Notes: generated from the sequence alone by a model not told the origin. 64,000 bases of DNA from Lacibacter sp. H407 (GCF_037892605.1 NZ_JBBKTU010000001.1:3720001-3784000), one strand, 5' to 3'; positions 1 through 9,198 are shown, counted from the stretch's first letter. Made by a program: numbers and translations.

Positions 1-2
1 GT

Positions 3-437
3 CGTGGTGTGGCTGCTTATTTCTGTCACAATTCTTATGCGGCACATGTGGTTGATATTGTAAAGAAAGACGGACAACCATTTGTAGAACGGGTGACAAG
101 TGCAGTTGACTGTGGCATTGTAATTAATCCTGATGCAGCTGCTAATATGGTGCAAGGCTGTGTTGTAGATGGAATAGGTAATGCATTGTATGGTGAACTC
201 ACCTTTAAAGAAGGCGTTCCTGAGAAGAATAATTTCACCCGTTACAGAATGATTCGTCATCGGGAAGCACCGAAAAAGATCGATGTGCATTTTGTACAGA
301 ACGATATCAATCCAACTGGGTTAGGTGAACCGCCTTTCCCGCCAATATTTGCAGCAGTTGCCAATGCATTGTATAAAAGTGAAAAGAAGCGTTTTTACAA
401 TCAGCCTTTTTCAAATGATCTTCAAAAAAAATCATAA
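3..437 (+). CDS. molybdopterin-dependent oxidoreductase, large subunit (3' fragment)
   Basis: The reading frame is open at the left edge and stops at 435-437, so only about the last 144 residues of the protein are present. The visible part matches the C-terminal molybdopterin-binding end of the xanthine dehydrogenase / isoquinoline 1-oxidoreductase family: a VDCGIVINPD segment, then QGCVVDGIGNALYGE, and near the end PTGLGEPPFPPIFAAVANA. In this family the Glu of the GLGEPP segment is the catalytic base at the molybdenum centre. The neighbours (cytochrome c, XdhC-type factor, MocA-type enzyme) fit a membrane-linked or periplasmic aldehyde/purine/heteroaromatic hydroxylase. The substrate cannot be told from this fragment. 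Confidence 0.9.
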   Translation, partial: RGVAAYFCHNSYAAHVVDIVKKDGQPFVERVTSAVDCGIVINPDAAANMVQGCVVDGIGNALYGELTFKEGVPEKNNFTRYRMIRHREAPKKIDVHFVQNDINPTGLGEPPFPPIFAAVANALYKSEKKRFYNQPFSNDLQKKS

Positions 438-504
438 CATTTTAAATCAGCAAACGGGCATTAGATTTGCAAGAATCATAAACGCAATTAAACAGACACA
501 TCAT

Positions 505-930
505 ATGAAAATGATACTCGTAACTTTTTTCATCTCTACATTCGCTTTCACACTCTTTTCTTTCAATCAGACGTTTGATTTGAAAGCGAGTATTGCCCGT
601 GGAGAAAAAGTTTATACAACACAATGTGCATCCTGCCATATGGTAGAAGGGGAGGGAATTGCAGAAGTGTTTCCGCCATTAGCAAAGTCGGATTACTTGA
701 AAGATAAAAACAGATTGATCAAGGTGGTGTTGTTGGGTGTACGTGGACCAATGAAAGTAAACGGTGTACAATATAACAGCGAAATGCCAGGCGTTGCTTT
801 ATCGAATCAACAAGCGTCGGATGTATTAAATTTCATTCGTAATTCATGGGGGAATAAAGCTGCTCCAATACTTCCAACAGAGATCAAAGCAGGTTTAAAA
901 GCACCATCAAAAGATTATACAAAGTATTAA
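505..930 (+). CDS. small secreted c-type cytochrome
   Basis: This is a 141-residue protein with an N-terminal hydrophobic export signal (about residues 1-20), one haem-binding CASCH motif at 41-45, and a likely distal Met ligand in the NSEMP segment near residue 94. This is the usual layout of a mono-haem class I cytochrome c. ATG 505 was chosen because it begins directly with the signal peptide; an in-frame extension upstream would overlap the hydroxylase gene and has no signal character. It follows the molybdenum hydroxylase large subunit by about 70 bp and probably takes electrons from it in the periplasm. The pairing of hydroxylase and cytochrome is inferred from context. Confidence 0.88.
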   Translation: MKMILVTFFISTFAFTLFSFNQTFDLKASIARGEKVYTTQCASCHMVEGEGIAEVFPPLAKSDYLKDKNRLIKVVLLGVRGPMKVNGVQYNSEMPGVALSNQQASDVLNFIRNSWGNKAAPILPTEIKAGLKAPSKDYTKY

Positions 931-972
931 GCCAGAAAATTATTTCGGCTTAAAATTCTTTTTGAACACAGG

Positions 973-2130
973 ATGCTGAAAGAGATCAACGAAATTATCA
1001 ATGCCTTTCAACTGGCGCAACAAAAGGGACATAAAACAGCTCTTGCAACTGTTGTGTATGTGGAAGGTTCGTCGTACCGGAGACCGGGTGCACGTATGTT
1101 GGTGGAAGAAGATGGAAGAATGACGGGTGCTATCAGCGGCGGCTGCCTGGAAGGAGATGCACTTCGCAAAGCATTGCTGGCTATTCATCAGCAACAAAAC
1201 AAATTAGTTACTTACAATACATTGGATGAAGACGATGTTGCGTTTGGAGTTCAGTTAGGTTGCAATGGCATTGTGCATATTTTGTTTGAGCCCATTGATG
1301 CAAACGATGAAAACAACCCGATCGCATTGCTGGAACGGGCGCAGTTATACAGAAGAGAAACCGTTTTGGCTACCTTATTTTCATTACACAATTTTCATGG
1401 CCCTCAACCCGGTACTTGTTTTTTTCTGGATGCAGAAAGCTCTTACAGCAAGATTGAAAATGCAGTACTGCAAACCATCGTTCAAGACGATGCAGCATCT
1501 GTACTCGAAGCCGGAACATCAGCTATAAAAGAATACACAGATTTTGAATTAACTGCCTTTATCGAATTATTGCAACCACCCATTTCATTGATCATTGTAG
1601 GTGCAGGAAACGACGCTTTTCCCTTGGTAGAAATGACGAAGGTGCTGGGCTGGCAGATAACCGTTGCCGACGGGCGAGCCACCCATGCAAATACGCAACG
1701 CTTTCCCAACGTGCATCAATTGATCACCGGAAAACCTGCCGATGTGTTCCAACAACTTGTACCGGATGAATGGACAGTATTTTTGTTAATGACGCACAAC
1801 TACAAGTATGATCTGGCAATGATGAAATTATTATTGCCCATCAATTGCAGATACATTGGTACACTCGGGCCAAAGAAACGTTTGGAGCGCATGTTCGATG
1901 AGTTAAAAGAAGAAGGTATTACGGTAACCGGTGAACAACAAAACAAGATCTTTGGACCAATTGGTCTTGATATAGGAGCAGAAGCAGCCGAAGAAATTGC
2001 ATTGTCCGTATTGGCAGAAATCAAAGCGGTGTTTGCTGATCGCAACGGAAGTTTTCTGCGTAACCGATCTGCGGGTATTCATAGCCGTAATGAATTGAAC
2101 ATACAGAACAGTGTCATTAATGGCAGTTGA
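973..2130 (+). CDS. XdhC/CoxI family molybdenum-enzyme maturation factor
   Basis: This 385-residue cytoplasmic protein has the two-domain XdhC/CoxI layout. The N-terminal domain shows the family signature around residues 31-62 (GSSYRRPGARM, then SGGCLEGD) and a GCNGI segment near 96-100. The C-terminal domain is Rossmann-like, starting at GAGNDA (210-215), with the conserved LGPKKR segment near residue 290. XdhC proteins bind the molybdenum cofactor and help sulfurate and insert it into xanthine-dehydrogenase-family enzymes. It lies in the same operon as the hydroxylase fragment upstream and overlaps the start of the MocA-like gene by about 11 bp, which suggests translational coupling. Family membership is confident; the client enzyme is inferred from the neighbours. 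Confidence 0.9.
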   Translation: MLKEINEIINAFQLAQQKGHKTALATVVYVEGSSYRRPGARMLVEEDGRMTGAISGGCLEGDALRKALLAIHQQQNKLVTYNTLDEDDVAFGVQLGCNGIVHILFEPIDANDENNPIALLERAQLYRRETVLATLFSLHNFHGPQPGTCFFLDAESSYSKIENAVLQTIVQDDAASVLEAGTSAIKEYTDFELTAFIELLQPPISLIIVGAGNDAFPLVEMTKVLGWQITVADGRATHANTQRFPNVHQLITGKPADVFQQLVPDEWTVFLLMTHNYKYDLAMMKLLLPINCRYIGTLGPKKRLERMFDELKEEGITVTGEQQNKIFGPIGLDIGAEAAEEIALSVLAEIKAVFADRNGSFLRNRSAGIHSRNELNIQNSVINGS

Positions 2131-2728
2131 TAACCATCCCATAAATAGTAGTATCATTATTTTAGCTGCAGGCGAATCATCACGCCTTGGTTCTCCCAAA
2201 CAATTATTGCCCTATGCCGGCAAAAATTTGCTGCAACACAGCATTGATGTAGCACGGGCATCTGCGGTTGAAACAATCACGGTTATGCTGGGAGCTAATG
2301 CTGATCTGATTCAATCCTCAATCAGCGATACAGCGATCAAAATCATTGTCCATAACGAATGGAAAGAAGGCATGGCATCAACCATTCGTTTCGGATTAAA
2401 TACGCTCACTTCTATATATCCACAAACAGAAGCTGTTATTTTTATGGTCGCCGATCAACCATTTACAACAGCAGAGTTGCTGGATCAATTGCTTGATGCA
2501 CATCGTACAAATGGAAGTAAAATTGTTGCTGCTAAATACCTGGATACATTTGGTACGCCGGTATTGTTTCATAAAACGTTTTTCCGGGAGCTCTTACAAC
2601 TAAAAGGTGATGTTGGTGCAAAGAGCCTGGTGCGGAAATACTTGCACGAAACAGCATTTGTTCCCTTTCCCAAGGGACATATTGATATTGACACGATTGA
2701 TGATTACAACAATCTTTCGCTCCAATAA
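2120..2728 (+). CDS. MocA-like nucleotidyltransferase (molybdenum cofactor cytidylyltransferase family)
   Basis: A 202-residue member of the MobA-like NTP transferase family. The nucleotide-binding signature LAAGESSRLGSPKQLLP is near the N-terminus and a metal-binding VADQPF segment is around residue 115. MocA converts molybdopterin cofactor to its CMP or CTP-derived dinucleotide form used by the xanthine dehydrogenase family. ATG 2120 overlaps the end of the XdhC gene; a GTG nine bases upstream in the same frame is the alternative. The order hydroxylase, cytochrome, XdhC, MocA makes one cofactor-maturation operon. CTP rather than GTP specificity is inferred from the partner enzyme family. 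Confidence 0.85.
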   Translation: MAVDNHPINSSIIILAAGESSRLGSPKQLLPYAGKNLLQHSIDVARASAVETITVMLGANADLIQSSISDTAIKIIVHNEWKEGMASTIRFGLNTLTSIYPQTEAVIFMVADQPFTTAELLDQLLDAHRTNGSKIVAAKYLDTFGTPVLFHKTFFRELLQLKGDVGAKSLVRKYLHETAFVPFPKGHIDIDTIDDYNNLSLQ

Positions 2729-2758
2729 TCGTAAGGATCGAATTTCCACAACGTAAAT

Positions 2759-2819
2759 GCCTGCCATATCAGATGGATTGAAATTTAGTGAATAGCCGAT
2801 GACAGGCTTTTGTTATTTT
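2759..2819 (+). terminator. possible intrinsic terminator after the molybdenum-enzyme operon
   Basis: Imperfect arms GCCTGCCAT (2759-2767) and ATGACAGGC (2799-2807) are followed by TTTTGTTATTTTT. The loop is long and there is an internal mismatch, so the call is weak. It sits between the MocA-like gene and the antiporter start at 2840. Confidence 0.35.
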
Positions 2820-2839
2820 TATCTGTAAAAAACTGCTGC

Positions 2840-4450
2840 ATGCATAGCCTGTTTATCGATTATGTATATCTGGTCCTGATCATTATAGCGCTGGTGATGC
2901 TGGCGAACAAATTGCGTATCGCTTACCCGATCGTTTTGGTTCTGGGTGGATTGGCGCTGAGCTTTGTAACAGCTTTTTCGCATATTACCATCGACCCCGA
3001 ATTGATCTTTTTCATCTTCCTTCCACCACTTCTATACGAAGCAGCCTGGCAAACATCATGGAAAGAATTCTGGAAATGGCGACGCATCATCATGAGCTTT
3101 GCTTTTCCCATTGTTATCATTACTTCCTGTGTAGTTGCATTTGCATCCAACGCCATTATTCCCGGTTTTACATTGGCGCTTGGTTTTTTGTTAGGCGGAA
3201 TTATTTCGCCACCTGATGCAGTTTCTGCAACAACCATTCTCCGACAGGTAAAAGCACCAAAGCTGTTGGTAAGTATAGCAGAAGGCGAAAGTTTATTGAA
3301 CGATGCTTCATCACTCATTGTATTTCGGTTTGCGTTGGCGGCCGTCATTACCGGTCAGTTTCATTTGCAGGAAGCAGCCACAAGTTTCGTACTTGTAATT
3401 ATCATGGGAGCTGTTATTGGTATTGGTATCGGACTTATTTTTTATGCTATTCACCGTTGGTTACCAACCACACCGAGCATCGATATTCTTTTAACATTGG
3501 TTACTCCTTACTGCATGTATTATGCAGCAGAATCGTTTCATTTTTCAGGTGTATTGGCGGTGGTATGCGGCGGACTTTTGCTATCAAGCAAACGACAGCA
3601 AATGCTCAGCTATCGCAGCAGAATTGAAGGTGTAAATGTTTGGACAAGCATTGTGTTTGTATTGAATGGCTTGATCTTTTTTCTCATTGGCCTTCAACTT
3701 CCAACTGTTACAGAACAGCTGGGCGATGTAAGTCTTGGCGCAGCAATTGGATACGGCCTTGCAGTGTCAGCTGTATTGATCGTTGTACGACTTGCTTCCA
3801 CGTTTGGTGCATCGTTATTTACCCGTTTCATCAGTCGTTTTATCACCGTTGCTGATGCAAATCCCGGATGGAAGGGGCCGCTTATTTTTGGATGGTCGGG
3901 CATGCGTGGTGTGGTATCGTTGGCCGCTGCACTTTCAATCCCGTTGTACATCAATCAAGTGCAGCCATTTCCACATCGTAACCTCATCCTCTTTATTACG
4001 TTTATCGTTATTCTTGTAACATTGGTTCTGCAAGGACTCACATTGCCCTGGGTAATTCGTAAAGTGAATGTAGGTGAGCGGGAAGGTGAATTGTCGGAAG
4101 AAGATCAGGAGAAGATCATTCAAAAGAAAATGGCACATTATTCGTTGTTATACTTAGAAGAAAAACAAGAAGCACACTTGCTGGATAATGAACATTTCAA
4201 TAATCTGAAAGCAAAATTAAAAACCGAGCTGGATTATTTCAGCCGGGCACTTGATGAAACATATAACGGAAACGATCCCTCGTTAAAAAACTTTCAGGTA
4301 GTTTATCTTGATTTGCTGGATGAACAACGAAAGCTGCTGCACAAAATGAATCACAAAGCTGAGTTTGATGAAGACCTGATCAGAAAATATCAATCGTTGA
4401 TTGACATTGAAGAATTAAAAATGCGTGAAAAACAAATTCCGGAATCGTAA
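2840..4450 (+). CDS. CPA1 family Na+/H+ antiporter
   Basis: A 536-residue protein of the Na_H_Exchanger (CPA1/NhaP-YjcE) family, with about twelve hydrophobic segments up to residue ~410 and a hydrophilic, charged C-terminal tail of ~120 residues rich in Glu and Lys. Family motifs are visible: LPPLLYEAAW near 61-70, PPDAVSATT near 124-132, and EGESLLNDAS at 148-157, which carries the Asp needed for transport, and GWSGMRGVVSLAAAL near 350. It would exchange cytoplasmic Na+ or K+ for protons at the inner membrane. ATG 2840 was preferred over an upstream TTG-type start because the first transmembrane helix begins right after it. It appears monocistronic. Confidence 0.92.
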   Translation: MHSLFIDYVYLVLIIIALVMLANKLRIAYPIVLVLGGLALSFVTAFSHITIDPELIFFIFLPPLLYEAAWQTSWKEFWKWRRIIMSFAFPIVIITSCVVAFASNAIIPGFTLALGFLLGGIISPPDAVSATTILRQVKAPKLLVSIAEGESLLNDASSLIVFRFALAAVITGQFHLQEAATSFVLVIIMGAVIGIGIGLIFYAIHRWLPTTPSIDILLTLVTPYCMYYAAESFHFSGVLAVVCGGLLLSSKRQQMLSYRSRIEGVNVWTSIVFVLNGLIFFLIGLQLPTVTEQLGDVSLGAAIGYGLAVSAVLIVVRLASTFGASLFTRFISRFITVADANPGWKGPLIFGWSGMRGVVSLAAALSIPLYINQVQPFPHRNLILFITFIVILVTLVLQGLTLPWVIRKVNVGEREGELSEEDQEKIIQKKMAHYSLLYLEEKQEAHLLDNEHFNNLKAKLKTELDYFSRALDETYNGNDPSLKNFQVVYLDLLDEQRKLLHKMNHKAEFDEDLIRKYQSLIDIEELKMREKQIPES

Positions 4451-4471
4451 GGATGGGATAAAGCGAAAATA

Positions 4472-4514
4472 AAAATGGACAAACCGAAACTAATTTCGAT
4501 CTATCCATTTTATT
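4472..4514 (+). terminator. probable intrinsic terminator of the antiporter gene
   Basis: Arms AAAATGGA (4472-4479) and TCCATTTT (4504-4511) pair exactly. An inner stem CGAAA/TTTCG lies between them, and the region starts 21 bp after the antiporter stop. The U-tract is formed by the right arm itself (ATTTTATT). Confidence 0.5.
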
Positions 4515-4739
4515 CGTGCCCAAGACTAGTCCAAGTTCGAACGTTTTGATAGACGACTTGAAACATTTAATCGATTTTGCTGTTAAGCTTCGATAAGACA
4601 TCTGCATCAGTGGGAAATGGTTCAGCAGTGGTGTTACTTGCTGGGGTTGTAAACAAGCCACTACAAAACCTAAACCAAGCAGTCCGAGCATCAGCCAGCC
4701 CTCGACTTACTCCAGCTCTCTATCATCGAACAAAATCAC

Positions 4740-5011
4740 ATGCGACTATTTCATTTTATTTTGGTTCCGATAACGGTTTATTCAGCTTCGGCTCAATTAA
4801 AAATACCCGAGGTAAGTCCGGCTGCCAGTGTTATTCAGAAAATTGGGTTTACCACTATCGAAGTATACTATGAACGCCTTGCGGCACGGGGCGACCAGAG
4901 CAGCAGATTTTTGAAACCCTTGTGCCCTTTGGAAAAGTATGGCGAAAGGGAGCCGGCAATTGCGACTTCGAAGGATATATTATACAGTTAGACAAGCTGA
5001 TCAAAAAATGA
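4740..5011 (+). pseudogene. DUF2911 family protein, frameshifted remnant
   Basis: From ATG 4740 one frame encodes a signal-peptide-like start, then AQLKIPEVSPAASVIQKIGF and a VYYERLAARG segment, which is the start of the DUF2911 family. Near 4895 the match moves to another frame, which reads QQIFETLVPFGKVWRKGAG and continues to the stop at 5009-5011. DUF2911 proteins are usually around 170-300 residues and continue past this point, so the gene is both frameshifted and truncated. The upstream stretch 4515-4739 shows no convincing gene. DUF2911 has no assigned enzymatic function that I know of. Family recognition is from the conserved KIP..SP.....IGFT..EV.Y.R...RG...F..LVPFGKVWR.GA pattern. Confidence 0.75.
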
Positions 5012-5144
5012 AAAAGGATTCTGCCCTGCTCACAATATTTGCCTTAGTAGGATGACAATTTTGTATATGATAAATGCCTCACTTTTGTCGGCTCGGTGTA
5101 TTGCCTCCACCGACCCCCGGAGTTAGAAAGCCATGAAACTACAC

Positions 5145-5341
5145 GAATTGACACTTATTCTCAGGTGAATCTCTGTAATGGCTTTCGTGCGCTGGCTGAG
5201 GGACTCGCCGTTTTACCCTGCTGCAAATATTTTAATTACCTTTGAAAAAAATTGCTATAAAAAATATTGGATTCGGCAAGTCCTAGGGATATGACAAAAG
5301 CTTGGAAGAGACTCACCTGAGAAAAAAATAAATTTCAATTC
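5145..5341. repeat. MITE-like element with imperfect terminal inverted repeats
   Basis: The left end (5145-5176) and the right end (5307-5341) are inverted copies. TTCTCAGGTGAATCTCT pairs with AGAGACTCACCTGAGAA (one mismatch), and GAATTGA occurs again at the outer edge of both arms, with a few extra A/T bases in the right arm. The interior, about 130 bp, has no ORF. A target-site duplication could not be recognised. It may be a small non-autonomous transposable element or a large folded RNA/DNA structure; it lies in a debris region beside a broken gene, which favours the mobile-element reading. Confidence 0.45.
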
Positions 5342-5396
5342 AAAATGGATTTTTACTCTTGCTTTCCCAACAAGCCGGTTTTTACTAAATTTAATC

Positions 5397-5729
5397 ATGC
5401 ACACTACATTTCCCCTTTCCTCCCTCTATGACACAGATATTCCTGTGCTGCCACCCGTTGCTTACGAAGAGGGTGAATCAAATGGCACAGAGTTGACAGC
5501 TTTATATATGTTTCATCATCCGGGCGAGGTTCATGTTTCCTGCACGTACTCAGCTTGCAGAAACAGGTGCGTGTTCTCTGCCTCAGAATTTGGAGAAGCC
5601 ATGTTCGACAGACGGAGTAAACAATTTCTTTCTTCAACACGACCTATTGCTCAAGACTACATGGAATTTTTGAAACGCACGTTGCACCAATGGGAAAAGC
5701 AATTCAACAACTTTGATCTAAAACGTTAG
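5397..5729 (+). CDS. small hypothetical protein, 110 aa
   Basis: An ATG-started frame of 110 residues. It has no signal peptide or membrane segment. It contains three Cys (in VSCTYSACRNRC) in the middle and an amphipathic charged C-terminus (EFLKRTLHQWEKQ). I do not recognise the family. It is isolated between the inverted-repeat element and a long AT-rich non-coding stretch, with no obvious ribosome binding site. Amino-acid composition looks protein-like but the case for expression is modest. Confidence 0.45.
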   Translation: MHTTFPLSSLYDTDIPVLPPVAYEEGESNGTELTALYMFHHPGEVHVSCTYSACRNRCVFSASEFGEAMFDRRSKQFLSSTRPIAQDYMEFLKRTLHQWEKQFNNFDLKR

Positions 5730-6254
5730 GTGTTTATTCCCCCGGGAAAGGCATTAGCTGAGCCGAACAACAAAATAATTACACCATAATGTAAATCAGC
5801 AAAATCCCTAAAAAATTACACTATAGTATAATTCAATAAGGAATTAGAGCTGCAAGAAGGCTTTTAAATCACATAATCAGCAATTCGCCATGTTTATCCA
5901 TTTGCTGATTGAAATGCCATTTCCAAAATAGATATGCAGCAATACTGAATAAATACCTGCTGTTTCCAAATACAGTATCAGTAACTATACAGATTATAGT
6001 ATAGCCCCTTAATCAGCGATTAAAAATGCGCATGTAATAAAAGAGGTATGATAACAGCATAAACGCAAGTAAATAGTATGCAAATAATACTCTATGCTTA
6101 GATACTAATACCATAGCAGCCGGAGACTATATCAATTTACCAGCCCTTGATTTATTTACCAGATGCCACTCATCAGGTAATCGTAAACAATGGAAGCTTA
6201 TTTATATACTTGTAAGCATCATTACTACATACAATAAGTATCAGTAAGATCGTT
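5730..6254. other. AT-rich non-coding stretch before the restriction locus
   Basis: No gene is seen on either strand. The sequence TATAGTATA occurs twice (5822-5830 and 5995-6003). The stretch marks the left boundary of the defence locus and could hold its promoter region, but no attachment site or tRNA remnant was found. Confidence 0.5.
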
Positions 6255-6305
6255 CCTGAAATAATGTGTTTTGTTATAATTAATGAGGGGCATTATTATT
6301 TCAGG
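6255..6305. promoter_or_regulatory. inverted repeat upstream of hsdR
   Basis: CCTGAAATAATG (6255-6266) and CATTATTATTTCAGG (6291-6305) are inverted copies except for a three-base insertion in the right arm. The 24-bp centre contains a TTTTGTTATAAT stretch. Its position about 50 bp before the first start codon of the operon suits an operator or mRNA leader hairpin. Function is inference. Confidence 0.35.
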
Positions 6306-6357
6306 TATATGATCCACACTATGTAAATACTCCCGGGTATTTCATTAATTCAGCTTT

Positions 6358-9189
6358 ATGAATTATATTGAGCCCTGTCGCCAATCCTGTTCTTCACCTA
6401 TGTCGTTACATAGTTTATTAAATGAATCAGAAACCCGGTATAATATAATCGACCCCCTTATTGAAAAGGCTGGGTGGAACCTTGCCGACCGACGTTCTGT
6501 AGGTTTCGAAATTCCTGTAGATGGCTATGATGCTGCTCCCATAAATGGTATTACTGATTATTGTTTATTTCGTGATAATGGCGAAGTGCTGGCAGTAATA
6601 GAAGCAAAACGTACCAAACGTGATGCAAGGGTAGGGAAAGAACAGTTATTACAATACATTACAAAAATTGAAGCCAAGCAGTCTTTTCGTCCGTATGGTT
6701 TTTTATGTAATGGCGATGATATCTGGTTTTGGGACTCTGTACATTACCCTGATCGTCCTGTAGCAGGATTTTTCCATAAAGAAGACCTCGAACGTTTATT
6801 ATTTCTGCAGCAAAACCGTCAGGAGCTTTCCAGTATAAAAATCAAGGACACAATTGTTAATCGTTCGTATCAAATAGAAGCCATACGACGTATAGGCGAA
6901 CACATCGAATTACGTAAGAAACGCAAGGCATTATTAGTAATGGCTACGGGTACTGGAAAAACACGTACTGTAATGGCTTTGATTGATGTGTTTCTGAAGG
7001 CCCGTCATGCACAGAAAGTATTATTTCTTGCAGATCGTGATAGTCTGGTTGATCAGGCACTCACAAAAGGCTTTAAAGAACATATACCTGCTGAAAGCAG
7101 GGAACGTATACGAACCTATTTATTAGACGATCCGAAAGAAGCTACTAAAATACGTGGCGCAAGAGTACTAGTATCCACTTTACAAACACTTGAATTATGT
7201 TATGAGCAGTTTTCACCTGCTGCATTTGATTTAATAATAACAGATGAGTGTCACAGGTCGATTTATAATAAATTCAGTGATATACTCGCTTATTTCGATG
7301 CAGTACAAATAGGCCTTACTGCAACACCTGCCCATTTCATTGATCGCAATACATTTAAATTCTTTGAAACAGATGGTGCAGCGCCTACGTTTTTATATAA
7401 ATACGACGATGCTGTAAAAGAAGGGTACCTGGCCGATTATAATGTATATGCAGCACAAACACGATTTCAGCGAAATGGTATAAAGGGTCTTGATTTATCG
7501 GAAGAAGATCAGCAGACGTTACGTGAACGAGGCATCGATCCTGAAAACATCGATTATGAAGGGACCGACCTTGAAAAGAAAGTAACGAATAAGGATACAC
7601 TGAAACGGCAATGGGCCGAATATATGGACATGTGCTATAAGGATGCAGGAGGGCAATTACCTGCAAAAACCATTGTATTTGCCATTACCCATAAACATGC
7701 ATTGAGGCTTGAAGAAGCCTTTAATGAAATGTATCCTGAACATAAGGGTCTGCTGGCACGTGTCATCACTTCTCAAACAGAACGTAATAAAGACTTATTA
7801 AAGCAATTTGAAACAGAATCAGTACCACGTATTGCTATATCGGTAGACATGCTTGATACAGGTATTGATGTACCGGAAGTAATGAATCTTGCTTTTATGA
7901 AACCGATAGGCAGCCAGATAAAGTTCTGGCAAATGATAGGCCGGGGTACTCGTAGTGATGAAGCATGTAAAAACAAACAATGGATACCCGGTTATAAGAA
8001 AGAGAATTTTCTGATTATTGATTACTGGCAAAACTTCGAGCATTTCAATATGATGCCGAAAGATGAACAGGAGGGTGCACAACAAATACCTATACTGGTA
8101 ACCATCTTTAATACACGATTATCGAAACTGGAATTAGTAATCGGTAATCAGCAAAGTGTAGATGCAAAACGTGTAATTGCTGATTTACGTGCTGATATTG
8201 CCAAACTGCCATTAGATTCTTTTACAGTAAAACAGCAACTCAAAGACATACGGGATGTATTTGAAGAAGAGTGGTGGCAATACCTGAATATTCCGAAAAT
8301 CGAATTTCTGCGTATGAAGGTGGGGCCATTATTACGTTTTGCAAGTGCAGGTAATTTGGCAGAGGCTTTCTTTATTTCCAAGATGGAACGCATCAGTTAT
8401 TCATTACTTCAACAGAAAGACGTGGAAGCTGCTGCAGCCAACATAAAGGCGGAAGTAGATCTGTTACCACGTAACCTGCCACAAATAGCACCACATGCCG
8501 GTTTAATTAACGATATGCTTGGTGTTACATGGTGGGAACATATAACGACTGCACAAATTGACGAAGCCCGTAAAACCTTAGCTCCTTTAATGAAATACAA
8601 ACGGGAGCAACCACCCATGGTTATTGAACTGGGGCTGGATGATGTAATTGAAAGCCGTAAATGGGTGATTGTAAACAAGGGCGGACAAAAGCTGATGGTG
8701 GAAGAGTACAAGAAGAAAATTGAAGAACGCATCCAGCAACTGTCGGCAGAACACCCTACCATCCAAAAACTGTTACGCAACGAAGCCGTTACCATTAACG
8801 ATTTACTGGAACTTGAACATACACTTGAAACCGAACTACGGAGTGATGAACTGACGTTGACCGAAGACAATATGCTGAAAGCATTTGGTGTGCGGGTAGG
8901 TGCCTTAACCGATTTTCTCAAATACATATTGAAGCTGGAGCATTTGCCGGAGTTTGCCGATGTAGTACGTAAAGCTTTTGATGCCTTTATACTGGAACAC
9001 CGGTACAATGCAGACCAAACCCGTTTCCTGCGTACCGTGCAAACCGTGTATGTACAGAAGCGCCGTATTGAAGTAGGCGATTTGTATGAAGCACCGTTTA
9101 CCAATTTTGGATTAAATGCGGTGGAGAAACTATTTAGTGAGGATGAAGTGGAAGAGATATTGGAACTAACGAAAAGATTAATTGCATAA
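6358..9189 (+). CDS. hsdR: type I restriction enzyme, R (motor/nuclease) subunit
   Basis: A 943-residue HsdR of the EcoEI/EcoR124-like group. The N-terminal nuclease domain has a PD-(D/E)xK site, with Asp67 in ITDY and EAK at 82-84. The SF2 translocase follows, with Walker A MATGTGKT at 195-202, DECH at 296-299, TATP at 321-324 and a helicase C-terminal motif set (SVDMLDTGIDVPEVMN; IGRGTRSD). The remaining third is the EcoEI-type C-terminal domain that contacts the methylase core. It cuts unmodified DNA after ATP-driven translocation. ATG 6358 is the first start; ATG 6400 (MSLHSLL) is a credible alternative, since homologous proteins begin near ESETRYN. It is the first gene of the defence operon, nine bp before the TIR-like gene. 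Confidence 0.95.
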   Translation: MNYIEPCRQSCSSPMSLHSLLNESETRYNIIDPLIEKAGWNLADRRSVGFEIPVDGYDAAPINGITDYCLFRDNGEVLAVIEAKRTKRDARVGKEQLLQYITKIEAKQSFRPYGFLCNGDDIWFWDSVHYPDRPVAGFFHKEDLERLLFLQQNRQELSSIKIKDTIVNRSYQIEAIRRIGEHIELRKKRKALLVMATGTGKTRTVMALIDVFLKARHAQKVLFLADRDSLVDQALTKGFKEHIPAESRERIRTYLLDDPKEATKIRGARVLVSTLQTLELCYEQFSPAAFDLIITDECHRSIYNKFSDILAYFDAVQIGLTATPAHFIDRNTFKFFETDGAAPTFLYKYDDAVKEGYLADYNVYAAQTRFQRNGIKGLDLSEEDQQTLRERGIDPENIDYEGTDLEKKVTNKDTLKRQWAEYMDMCYKDAGGQLPAKTIVFAITHKHALRLEEAFNEMYPEHKGLLARVITSQTERNKDLLKQFETESVPRIAISVDMLDTGIDVPEVMNLAFMKPIGSQIKFWQMIGRGTRSDEACKNKQWIPGYKKENFLIIDYWQNFEHFNMMPKDEQEGAQQIPILVTIFNTRLSKLELVIGNQQSVDAKRVIADLRADIAKLPLDSFTVKQQLKDIRDVFEEEWWQYLNIPKIEFLRMKVGPLLRFASAGNLAEAFFISKMERISYSLLQQKDVEAAAANIKAEVDLLPRNLPQIAPHAGLINDMLGVTWWEHITTAQIDEARKTLAPLMKYKREQPPMVIELGLDDVIESRKWVIVNKGGQKLMVEEYKKKIEERIQQLSAEHPTIQKLLRNEAVTINDLLELEHTLETELRSDELTLTEDNMLKAFGVRVGALTDFLKYILKLEHLPEFADVVRKAFDAFILEHRYNADQTRFLRTVQTVYVQKRRIEVGDLYEAPFTNFGLNAVEKLFSEDEVEEILELTKRLIA

Positions 9190-9198
9190 ATATATTTT

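Noticed and set aside
4577-4873. 98-codon plus-strand frame overlapping the DUF2911 remnant
   Set aside because: It is in a different frame from the recognisable DUF2911 reading and has no recognisable domain; treated as a shadow frame.
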